Shown here piece by piece: positions 57,574 to 64,000 of a DNA stretch of 64,000 nt. Position 1 is the stretch's first letter, and each line of letters begins with the position of its first letter. The translations under genes were made by a program, and so were the position numbers. The notes beneath the pieces are model-generated. The model saw only the letters and a program-made list of their open reading frames with translations, was not told the DNA's origin and made no database searches. Source of the stretch: Eubacteriaceae bacterium (GTDB lineage: Bacteria; Bacillota; Clostridia; Peptostreptococcales; Anaerovoracaceae); the NCBI GenBank assembly GCA_902362435.1, contig CABIWW010000005.1:94937-158936 (forward strand). Reading direction: 5' to 3'.

Positions 57574-57619
57574 AAGAGAAGCCTGTGCCGGGCTCCCCAT
57601 GGCCCGGCTGGCTTCTCTT
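57574..57619. terminator. Long GC-rich hairpin at the end of the IS256 transposase
   Basis: AAGAGAAGCC (57574-57583) pairs with GGCTTCTCTT (57610-57619) around an inner stem GCCGGGC (57587-57593) / GCCCGGC (57602-57608). Bidirectional; T-rich on the minus strand. Half of it recurs at the right edge of the window. Confidence 0.8.
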
Positions 57620-57680
57620 GCAATAAATCCTGGATACAGTATTCTATACCGTAAGGAGCAAATTTGCTCATACTTATGTT
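57595..57680. repeat. 86-bp perfect inverted repeat of 63915-64000 (left arm)
   Basis: Every base of 57595-57680 equals the reverse complement of 63915-64000. It includes GAGCAAATTTGCTC (57657-57670), a 14-base palindrome. It is the right-end region of the IS256 element and shows that a second copy in the opposite orientation begins at the window edge. Confidence 0.95.
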
Positions 57681-57836
57681 TGATGTGTTCCATGCCTTTT
57701 GATTCCGGTTTTGCCGCTTCCTTGGCAACCTTCATTCGAAGTTCTCTGCTGTATTTCTTTTTTGACATTGTGTGTCCTCCTATCTGTTTACATTATACCA
57801 TGTTTTAACAAACTCTACTTTTTGGGGGACACGTCA
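57681..57836 (-). mobile_element. Remnant of an IS3-type element (left end and orfA start)
   Basis: Minus strand. The terminal sequence TGACGTGTCCCCCAAAAAG (57836 downward) resembles IS3/IS150-type ends, followed by a -10 TATAAT, AGGAGG and the first 29 codons of an orfA (from 57768: SKKKYSRELRMKVAKEAAKP...). The rest of the element is missing; the frame continues into IS256 sequence at 57680. Confidence 0.65.
57682..57768 (-). pseudogene. IS3-type orfA, N-terminal fragment
   Basis: About 29 residues of a transposase helix-turn-helix protein with a good ribosome site. Without its C-terminal half and orfB it cannot function. The frame reads on for 37 codons of IS256 sequence before a stop at 57568. 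Confidence 0.65.
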
Positions 57837-57950
57837 TTATTTGGAATTAATGTTGCTTTACCGATCTCTTTATATGCATATTCCAAAGAGCTGTATGATA
57901 TTACCTGTTTTTTTGGAAAAGCCCCGATTTTTTCATTTGCTAAGTGACTG
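57837..57950. other. Short AT-rich spacer after the AraC gene
   Basis: Contains no gene. It is the 3' flank of the minus-strand AraC regulator and the point where cassette sequence begins after the IS3 remnant. Confidence 0.3.
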
Positions 57951-58898
57951 CTATTTTTGAGAAATCACCGTATCCCTCAAAAACCATTCGGTAATATATT
58001 TTTCAAGAAATTCAAAGCATTCCTGCCGATTAGGATAGTACATATCCGTTTCCTGCTTCATGAAATCTCGGTACCAGTTGCGATGCTCCTTTGGCGTGCG
58101 TCCGTACCATTCTTTGAAAGCCGGGTAAAAGTATTTAGGGTCTGAAAAGCCGCAGGCGTAGGAGGCTTCGGCTATGGAAATATCGTCGGTAAGCATCAGA
58201 TGCTCGGTTTCGTATAAGCGGATGAACTTGAGTATGCTGCTGAAGCTCTTGACATTGGTTTTTCGTAGGAATTGGGAAGCATAGTTTTTACTTATGTTTT
58301 CTCTTTTTGCAATCTGTGATATGTTTATCTTCTTGTGGAAATTTTTATGACAGTAGGCCAGCATACGCTGAAAACGCTCATACATAACATCGTTAAAGTA
58401 TCCGTCGCTGTTAAAGTAGGTATAATAATTAAAATATCGCATCATAACTGCAATTATTTCATCTGCGGTCTTGCCGTAATCCGGATAAAAACCCACATCA
58501 TCGCCGTATTTCACATAGGCAAAGGAGAGAAGGGTACGTTCAAGCCATTTCAGGGAAGACTGCTGATAGGGATAGCTGTTGAAGCTTTCACAGGCAAAAA
58601 ATACATATTGTAAAAAGTCAAAGGGTTTGCTGACATTTGAAAGATTTATATGGCAAAAAAGTATAAGATTATCTTCATCCGAATGAAGGCAGTGTATATC
58701 CCTTGAATCTATGGAGCATATCTGATTTTCTTCAATAGTGAATTTTTGAAAGTTGGTAAACAGTGATACTTTACCTTTGAGACAGTACACAAATTCAAGA
58801 GACTTTTCGTGAAAATGCGGATTCATATGACGTACGCTGCATAGTTCTATATGTATCGGTGAGTTGTCGTATTTGATTTCTATATCCTTAATATCCAT
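57951..58898 (-). CDS. AraC-family regulator with cupin-like sensor (right cassette)
   Basis: 315 residues. Same plan as the left regulator: cupin-like N terminus (MNPHFHEKSLEFVYCLKGKVSLF) and two C-terminal helix-turn-helix motifs (INISQIAKRENISKNYASQFLRK and SIAEASYACGFSDPKYFYPAFKEWYGRTPKEHRN). Clearly related to but distinct from the left copy. It is divergent from the transporter gene at 59066; the 167-base region between them must contain both promoters. The start lacks a clear Shine-Dalgarno. Likely activator of the transporter-amidohydrolase-dehydrogenase genes. Confidence 0.85.
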   Translation of the reverse strand: MDIKDIEIKYDNSPIHIELCSVRHMNPHFHEKSLEFVYCLKGKVSLFTNFQKFTIEENQICSIDSRDIHCLHSDEDNLILFCHINLSNVSKPFDFLQYVFFACESFNSYPYQQSSLKWLERTLLSFAYVKYGDDVGFYPDYGKTADEIIAVMMRYFNYYTYFNSDGYFNDVMYERFQRMLAYCHKNFHKKINISQIAKRENISKNYASQFLRKTNVKSFSSILKFIRLYETEHLMLTDDISIAEASYACGFSDPKYFYPAFKEWYGRTPKEHRNWYRDFMKQETDMYYPNRQECFEFLEKYITEWFLRDTVISQK

Positions 58899-58965
58899 AA
58901 CAATATTTTAAATCAAAGGACATTTATAGTCAAATATTATCAAAATAAAAGAATAATACAAAAAA

Positions 58966-58995
58966 TTGACTATAGCTTTAAGCCTTTTCTTAAAT
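58966..58995 (+). promoter_or_regulatory. Promoter of the right cassette
   Basis: TTGACT (58966-58971), 18-base spacer, TTAAAT (58990-58995). It lies in the divergent region between the AraC gene and the transporter gene, which starts about 70 bases further on with AAGGAGG. Confidence 0.45.
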
Positions 58996-59065
58996 GATAA
59001 TTAAAGAAGAAAATTGAAAATTTTTATTTATCGAACTAATTCAATTACTTTTAAGGAGGTATCTT

Positions 59066-60703
59066 ATGGAAAATCAAAATTCCGATTTGAGACAAAGTGG
59101 AGTTGCCGGACTTAAAAAACACAAAATGAGACCTATACAGATCGCATTTATGTTATTCTGTCTGGTTGCGGCGGGAGCTTTCGGTATCGAGGATATTATA
59201 TCCACCAGCGGCCCCGGACTCACCATCGCTATGCTGGTAATATTCGCCATTATTTGGGCGCATCCAATAAGTCAGGTAGTATCCGAGCTTAGCGCCATCA
59301 TGCCGGATGAAGGCGGTATCTATGTGTGGGTAAAGGCTGCTCTGGGAGAATTCTGGGGCTTTTGTATGGGCTGGTGGGGAACACTGTCCATATACCTGTC
59401 AACGGCAGTGTATGTTGTACTTATAACAGACTACGCTTCTGATTTTATACCTATACTTCAGGACGAGTGGATAGCATTTTTATTTAAGCTTGCAATCGTA
59501 TGCGTATTTATTATCATAAACCTGATGGGTCTTAAAGAAGTAAGCGCTGTAAACACCATACTATCTATTCTTATACTTGTAGCCTTTGGACTGGTAACTG
59601 TAGTGGGATTTGCCAACTGGGAATACAGCCCTGTTAAACCATTCACACCGGAAGGAATGTCGGTACTTGATTGTCTTGGAGGCAGTATATGCGTGGTTAT
59701 CTGGATGTACTGCGGATATGAATGCGTATCCAATATGGCGGGAGAGATAGAGAATCCTGAGGTAATTCCAAAGGGCTTTAGAATAGCCATGCCACTTATA
59801 GCCATAACCTACATACTTCCGACTATCGCAGGTCTTGTTTCCGTAGGAACCTGGCAGGACTGGGGAACGGAAGGTCTGGGATACGGCGATGTTCTCACTC
59901 AGTGCTTAGGATATGGCTGGGGAGTTGCGTTCCTTATAGTTGCAGTTGCATCACAGGCAGCTATCTTCAACTCATATATTGCCGCAGGCTCGAGAGGATT
60001 CTTCGTTATGGCGGATGACAATCTTTGCCCTAAATTCCTCGCAAAAGTCAGCAAGAAAAGAGGAGTTCCTGTGCTTTCCATACTGCTTCTTGCAGTAATG
60101 ACCATAGCAATGATGCAGTTTGACTTCTCTGTACTGCTGGTTATCGTAGGACCTTTGGCGCTTATGGTATATGTAATACTGGGTATTGCATTGCTGAAAA
60201 TCAGAAAAACGCATCCTGTAGAAGAAAGAAACTGCTGGTATATCAAGGGTAGCGATTTCAAAATAAAGGTATATGCGCTGGCTCCTATGATGATAGCCAT
60301 TATCGGACTTCTTGTAAACGGTACGGAATACTTCCTTTTAGGCTTCGTATCCATCGGTTCAGCCGTAGTATTCTACATCATATTCAAGCTGATGTACGGC
60401 GGTATGTATAAGATAGATCCGGAAAAATATCCGATAAACCCTAAGACAAGATTGGCAAAGGGAGATTTGCAGAGATTTGGCGCTTTTCTGCTGGCATTCG
60501 GAATTTATGCTCTGGTGGGAAGTGCATTCCTGACATGGTATGAAGGATCATGGGGACCTGAATACTATCTTGAAATGTACGGTTCGGGACTTATGAGCAA
60601 TTTCTGGCTTATGATAAAGGTAAGCGTAATCGGAGGCATTATAGGTACAGCAGCAGGAGCCATACTTATGATAATAGGCAAAAAGACGGATTCGACAAAA
60701 TAA
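59066..60703 (+). CDS. APC family amino-acid transporter (right cassette)
   Basis: 545 residues with about twelve to fourteen spans. AAGAFGIEDIISTSGPGLTI (first span) and SELSAIMPDEGGIYVWVKAALGEFWGFCMGWWGTL are shared with the left transporter; the second, third and loop regions are similar at roughly 55% identity by eye. It probably imports the cassette's substrate. First gene of a three-gene operon with spacings of 24 and 223 bases. RBS is AAGGAGG. Confidence 0.87.
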   Translation: MENQNSDLRQSGVAGLKKHKMRPIQIAFMLFCLVAAGAFGIEDIISTSGPGLTIAMLVIFAIIWAHPISQVVSELSAIMPDEGGIYVWVKAALGEFWGFCMGWWGTLSIYLSTAVYVVLITDYASDFIPILQDEWIAFLFKLAIVCVFIIINLMGLKEVSAVNTILSILILVAFGLVTVVGFANWEYSPVKPFTPEGMSVLDCLGGSICVVIWMYCGYECVSNMAGEIENPEVIPKGFRIAMPLIAITYILPTIAGLVSVGTWQDWGTEGLGYGDVLTQCLGYGWGVAFLIVAVASQAAIFNSYIAAGSRGFFVMADDNLCPKFLAKVSKKRGVPVLSILLLAVMTIAMMQFDFSVLLVIVGPLALMVYVILGIALLKIRKTHPVEERNCWYIKGSDFKIKVYALAPMMIAIIGLLVNGTEYFLLGFVSIGSAVVFYIIFKLMYGGMYKIDPEKYPINPKTRLAKGDLQRFGAFLLAFGIYALVGSAFLTWYEGSWGPEYYLEMYGSGLMSNFWLMIKVSVIGGIIGTAAGAILMIIGKKTDSTK

Positions 60704-60727
60704 ATGATATATTAAAAGGAGACCATC

Positions 60728-62413
60728 ATGGAAAAAGCAAAATACATATTATATAACGGACGCTTTTACATTAGCAATGAAGAAAAGACATATGCCGAGG
60801 CTGTGGCGGTAGGAGACGGAAAATTCCTATGTGTGGGAACACTGCAGGAATGTGAGACCTATAAAGACGATGTAACTGAGATGAAAGACATGGAGGGCAG
60901 GCTTATCCTGCCCGGTCTCATCGACGGTCATACTCACCCCGAAACCATTGCCAAGAGCCGCTGGCGTGTTCAGATGCCGGAGTTTGAGACGAAGGAGGAA
61001 CTGCTGGAATTCGTAAAGGACTACTGCGATAAGCATCCTGTCAGCGAGGTTCCGTATTTCTTCGGGGAGTGCTATCCATCGACTATGTTTGATGAAAAGG
61101 GTCCCAGAAAGGAATGGATAGACGAGTATGTAAGCGACAGACCTGTTAGACTTCAGGATTTTACGGATCATGCCTGCTGGTATAATTCCAAGGCGCTGGA
61201 GCTTATGGGGATAACGGCGGATACTCCTGAAAAGGGTATTGCTCCGTTTTATCAGCGTGATGAAAACAATGAACCGACGGGCTGGGTTTTGGAGCCGATT
61301 CCGACAGATGGAGCTGAGGAGGTTATGTTTGATAAGATTGGCTGGCATCCTCCTACAGAGGTGACCGAAGAAACCATTATGCCGTTTCTGGATTTTCTCA
61401 ATGATTACGGAGTGATAGCCTTGATGGACGGCATAACCGAAGGCGAAGAGGCAATGAAGCTTTTCTATGAGCTGGACAAGGCGGGAAAGCTCAATATGTA
61501 TTACGAAGGAACCTGTATGCTGGATGAATTCGACAAGCTTGACGAATGTATAGCCGAAATCAGAAAATGGCAGGAAAACTATACAAGCGATCATGTAAGA
61601 ATACATACCATGAAATTTTTCCTGGATCAAACCAACGAGATGGGTACCGGAGCTTCGCTGGAGCCTCACAGAAACGATCCGACGGGTCAGAATTACGGTG
61701 AGCTTAACATGGGTGAAGAAGAACTGACAAAGGTACTTTTAAGACTCAACAGGGAAGGAATAGATCTGCATATACATGTAGTATGCGACCGTGGCTTCAG
61801 AACAGCATGCAATGCCTATGAGCGTGCAAAAGAGCAGGCGGCGGCAGTCAATGAGCCGTGGAAGATATATATGGAGCTTGCTCACTGTGAGCTTGTTCAT
61901 CCTGATGATATGGTAAGACCTGCGAAGCTGGGCATCATTATCAACTGGTCAACTCACTGGGCAGGTGGATATTTCGGTGAAGCGGCCATAGAATATCTGG
62001 GTAAAGAACGCTGGAACACTATGTACGACATGACTAAATTCATAGAAACGGGAGCTGTCGTAACATACAGCAGTGATGTTATAGGAATGAATGAGGAGCA
62101 TCGAGGAAACCCTTACTTCGGTATGGAAATATCGGCTACAAGAGTAGATCTTGAAGACCCGCTGGATCCCGAGCAGTATCCGGGAAGTGTAAGGCAGCCG
62201 GAGAGCGCAAAGCTTTCCGTTGAGGAAATGATAAGAGGTTATACGAGATACGGTGCAATACCTCTTCGCCTTGAGGATAAGCTGGGGACCATAGAAAAAG
62301 GCAAGATGGCAAACCTTGTAGTATTGGATAAGGATATCCTTACTATACCAAAGACGGACATACATACAATAAAGCCGGAAGCAGTTATGTTTGACGGTAA
62401 ATTCATCAGATAA
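60728..62413 (+). CDS. YtcJ-like metal-dependent amidohydrolase (right cassette)
   Basis: 561 residues, Amidohydro_3 family. Visible are LILPGLIDGHTHPET (HxH), IDLHIHVVCDRGFRTA, MELAHCELVHPDDM and VTYSSDVIGMNEEHRGNPYFGM (Asp), plus GTIEKGKMANLVVLDKD. The enzyme should hydrolyse a C-N bond in the imported compound. Identity to the left amidohydrolase is low (mainly motif regions), so substrate scope probably differs. RBS is AAAGGAGA. A 223-base gap with AT-rich sequence follows. Confidence 0.87.
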   Translation: MEKAKYILYNGRFYISNEEKTYAEAVAVGDGKFLCVGTLQECETYKDDVTEMKDMEGRLILPGLIDGHTHPETIAKSRWRVQMPEFETKEELLEFVKDYCDKHPVSEVPYFFGECYPSTMFDEKGPRKEWIDEYVSDRPVRLQDFTDHACWYNSKALELMGITADTPEKGIAPFYQRDENNEPTGWVLEPIPTDGAEEVMFDKIGWHPPTEVTEETIMPFLDFLNDYGVIALMDGITEGEEAMKLFYELDKAGKLNMYYEGTCMLDEFDKLDECIAEIRKWQENYTSDHVRIHTMKFFLDQTNEMGTGASLEPHRNDPTGQNYGELNMGEEELTKVLLRLNREGIDLHIHVVCDRGFRTACNAYERAKEQAAAVNEPWKIYMELAHCELVHPDDMVRPAKLGIIINWSTHWAGGYFGEAAIEYLGKERWNTMYDMTKFIETGAVVTYSSDVIGMNEEHRGNPYFGMEISATRVDLEDPLDPEQYPGSVRQPESAKLSVEEMIRGYTRYGAIPLRLEDKLGTIEKGKMANLVVLDKDILTIPKTDIHTIKPEAVMFDGKFIR

Positions 62414-62636
62414 ATACCGTCTAAACAAAAGCAGACGGAATGTAAAATATATGCTGTAACGGTATATGGCAAATCAGAGAAAAGGCTTAATGCTCTCTGA
62501 TTTGCCGGGAATTATAGTCGATTGTTATGTAAATAGCTGTTTTTTTGAAAAGAAATAGCTGTTTAATAGATAAAAAATCTAATTATATTGAATAATAAAG
62601 ACCTATTTATGAAGCAGAAAAGGAGTGAAAGTAATT

Positions 62637-63866
62637 ATGGGAAAGAAAATTCTTGTACTTGGAACAGGAGCACAGGGCTCAACGGTAGCTCAGAGAATGG
62701 ATGAAGAAGCAAACGTTGAAAAAATCATCTGTGCCGATGCGGATCATAAGGCAGTAGACGAGCTTGTTAAGATTTTAAAGAAGGCGGAAGGTGCATATGT
62801 TGACGCCAACGATGTTGACAGCATCATCAAGGCTGCCGAGGGCGTAGACCTTATCGTAAACGCTCTGCCTATCAGATTTGCACCTAAGGTTCTTGATGCG
62901 GCTCTTGCTGTAAAGGCAAACTATCAGGACTTTGCTGCAACCGACGTGCTTGACGAGTGGTGGCCTACCTGCGTACAGATTATGTATGACGAATACGGAA
63001 AGAAATTTAAGGAAATCGGCAAGATGGCAATTATCGGAACAGGCTCAGCTCCGGGAATGATGTGCGTAGCTACAAAGAGCAGCATGAGATATCTTGATAC
63101 ATGCGACGATATTCTGATGATGGTATACGAAGGCGTAGAAGCCAAGAGATTCTTACCGTTCTGGTGGTCGCCGTTTACAGCATTATCGGATATGACAGAC
63201 CCTACCTTTGCACTGAAGGACGGAGTTTTGGTTGAAACAGAGCCACATTCACTGCCTGTAACGAGACACTTCAAGGGCTGTGAAAAGCCTGTAACCCTTG
63301 TAGAGCATGCTCATGACGAGACGGTATACATGGGACTTAACAAGGATACACACTTTAAGGGAGCAAAGAACATAAACTTCAAGTACGGCGGAGTGGGAAT
63401 CGAATTTTCAACACCGCTTTACAGAGCAGGACTTCTCAAAAGAGAAGAAGAGACATACAAGGGACATACATTCATCCCATTTGATGTAATCGTAAGCCAC
63501 TTACCGCCTGCACCTAAGTATCACAATGAGATAAAGGAGATACTTGATGAAGGACTTGTAAAGGACGAAGGAGCCTTCGTAGTAGAGGCAACGGGAACCA
63601 AGGACGGAAAGAATGTCATGGTAGAAACATACCTTTATGCGCCGGGATGCGTAGAGTCCTTTGAGAGAGCAGGAATTACAGGCGAACAGTACCTGACAGG
63701 ACAGTGCGGATCGCTCTTTACGAAGATGTTCGTAAACGACGATTACACTCAGACAGGACTGATATCATCGGATATGCTGACATACGATGAATGCGATAAG
63801 TACATTGCATATGCGGCAGAGCTTGATATCACTCTCGAAACAGAGGTTAAGCCGCTCTCTCTGTAA
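62637..63866 (+). CDS. Saccharopine dehydrogenase-like oxidoreductase (right cassette, intact)
   Basis: 409 residues. N-terminal Rossmann domain with G9-T-G11-A-Q-G14 and the acidic ICADAD at the end of strand 2, then the Sacchrp_dh-type catalytic domain (about 130-405). Such proteins oxidise or reduce a secondary amine such as saccharopine or an opine, or act on related amino-acid derivatives. ATG at 62637 has AAAGGAG; the earlier GTG (62625) falls in the ribosome site. Its stop codon is followed at once by the terminal repeat of the second IS256 copy. The homologous fragment at 50238 shows it has a close paralogue. Confidence 0.87.
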   Translation: MGKKILVLGTGAQGSTVAQRMDEEANVEKIICADADHKAVDELVKILKKAEGAYVDANDVDSIIKAAEGVDLIVNALPIRFAPKVLDAALAVKANYQDFAATDVLDEWWPTCVQIMYDEYGKKFKEIGKMAIIGTGSAPGMMCVATKSSMRYLDTCDDILMMVYEGVEAKRFLPFWWSPFTALSDMTDPTFALKDGVLVETEPHSLPVTRHFKGCEKPVTLVEHAHDETVYMGLNKDTHFKGAKNINFKYGGVGIEFSTPLYRAGLLKREEETYKGHTFIPFDVIVSHLPPAPKYHNEIKEILDEGLVKDEGAFVVEATGTKDGKNVMVETYLYAPGCVESFERAGITGEQYLTGQCGSLFTKMFVNDDYTQTGLISSDMLTYDECDKYIAYAAELDITLETEVKPLSL

Positions 63867-64000
63867 GGGCGTGTCCAAAAATGTCTGTAAATAAAAATCC
63901 TATGGTAGCTAACTAACATAAGTATGAGCAAATTTGCTCCTTACGGTATAGAATACTGTATCCAGGATTTATTGCAAGAGAAGCCAGCCGGGCCATGGGG
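63867..64000 (-). mobile_element. Right end of a second IS256 copy, opposite orientation (partial)
   Basis: Starting directly after the TAA of the dehydrogenase gene, GCGTGTCCAAAAATGTCTG (63869 onward) matches the inverted form of the left-end repeat at 56250. From 63915 the sequence is the reverse complement of the left IS256 copy (57680 to 57595) and leaves the window in the loop of its 3' hairpin. The transposase gene must lie outside on the minus strand. The first 48 bases are the terminal part that the left copy has lost. Confidence 0.8.
63915..64000. repeat. 86-bp perfect inverted repeat of 57595-57680 (right arm)
   Basis: Right arm of the repeat pair. The window cuts the repeat, so it may continue. 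Confidence 0.95.

Larger units (their letters stand above)
56250..57680 (+). mobile_element. IS256-family element, left copy, right terminal repeat missing
   Basis: Left terminal sequence GCGTGTGAGAAAAAATCTG begins at 56250 and has an inverted partner, GCGTGTCCAAAAATGTCTG (63869 onward), at the right end of the second copy. The body carries the transposase and a long 3' hairpin. At 57680 the sequence leaves the element; the last 48 bases present in the second copy are replaced by an IS3-type remnant. The copy therefore cannot transpose alone. Confidence 0.8.
56250..64000. other. Composite-transposon-like unit with catabolic cargo
   Basis: Two IS256 copies in opposite orientation enclose AraC regulator, APC transporter, amidohydrolase and dehydrogenase genes. 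The left copy keeps its outer (left) end at 56250; the outer end of the right copy would lie beyond 64000. Composite transposition needs just the two outer ends. Mobility is an inference; no target-site duplication can be checked inside the window. Confidence 0.55.

Noticed and set aside
57282..57728. 148-codon frame on the minus strand across the end of IS256
   Set aside because: It runs antisense to the intact transposase and through its terminator hairpin; it has no family features.

Overview
The window reads as a chromosomal segment from an anaerobic Clostridia-type Firmicute. The signs are strong AGGAGG ribosome sites, short intergenic gaps, a group-B-like [FeFe] hydrogenase with a TM1266-type hydrogenase regulator, an F1Fo ATPase whose c subunit keeps sodium-ligand residues, NhaC and AGCS sodium transporters, and amino-acid/polyamine enzymes (putrescine aminotransferase, AgrE/TIGR00300-type ornithine cyclodeaminase). 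A relative of the Anaerovorax/Emergencia group is a plausible guess but is not proven by the sequence. No rRNA, tRNA or CRISPR array was seen.

Layout. 1-13 kb: end of an acidic protein, a large zinc-ribbon/coiled-coil membrane protein, a UPF0182 protein, glutamine synthetase, serS, the ornithine cyclodeaminase-like gene, an aminotransferase and a secreted NlpC/P60 hydrolase. 13-20 kb: iron alcohol dehydrogenase, orphan receiver-HPt regulator, orphan prepilin peptidase, truA, dCMP deaminase, a TagO/WecA-like transferase and a MATE exporter. 20-27 kb: complete atpIBEFHAGDC operon followed by the hydrogenase regulator. 27.2-27.6 kb: a compact type I toxin-antitoxin candidate (28-residue Hol-Tox-like peptide plus an antisense RNA with its own promoter). 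27.6-36 kb: a FeoB-like permease without its GTPase domain, a radical SAM protein, patA, scpA-scpB, a DacF-like carboxypeptidase and an iron-sulfur flavoprotein. 36-49.5 kb: NhaC, an AT-rich islet (AAA/DUF4143 ATPase and a small secreted protein), a histidine kinase with a receiver-DUF2294 partner, holin-like scraps, the [FeFe] hydrogenase, an AGCS symporter, rpsO and pnp.

49.6-64 kb is an accessory region and the most interesting part. Two versions of one catabolic gene set lie side by side: APC transporter, YtcJ-like amidohydrolase, saccharopine-dehydrogenase-like oxidoreductase and AraC regulator. In the left set the dehydrogenase has lost its first 129 residues and is joined to a 3'-truncated IS200-type transposase. 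The right set is intact and lies between an IS256-family element (56250-57680, right end lost against an IS3-type remnant) and the right end of a second, oppositely oriented copy entering from the window edge (63867-64000). The right set is thus laid out like the cargo of a composite transposon. My inference is that the genes import, hydrolyse and oxidise one class of amino-acid derivative; the substrate is unknown.

Regulatory sequence worth noting: convergent promoters around the toxin, a fully consensus promoter inside the receiver-DUF2294 gene closed by a terminator about 280 bases downstream, a possible leaderless histidine-kinase mRNA, a terminator whose 3' arm holds the dacF-like ribosome site, and an RBS-masking hairpin in the IS256 element.
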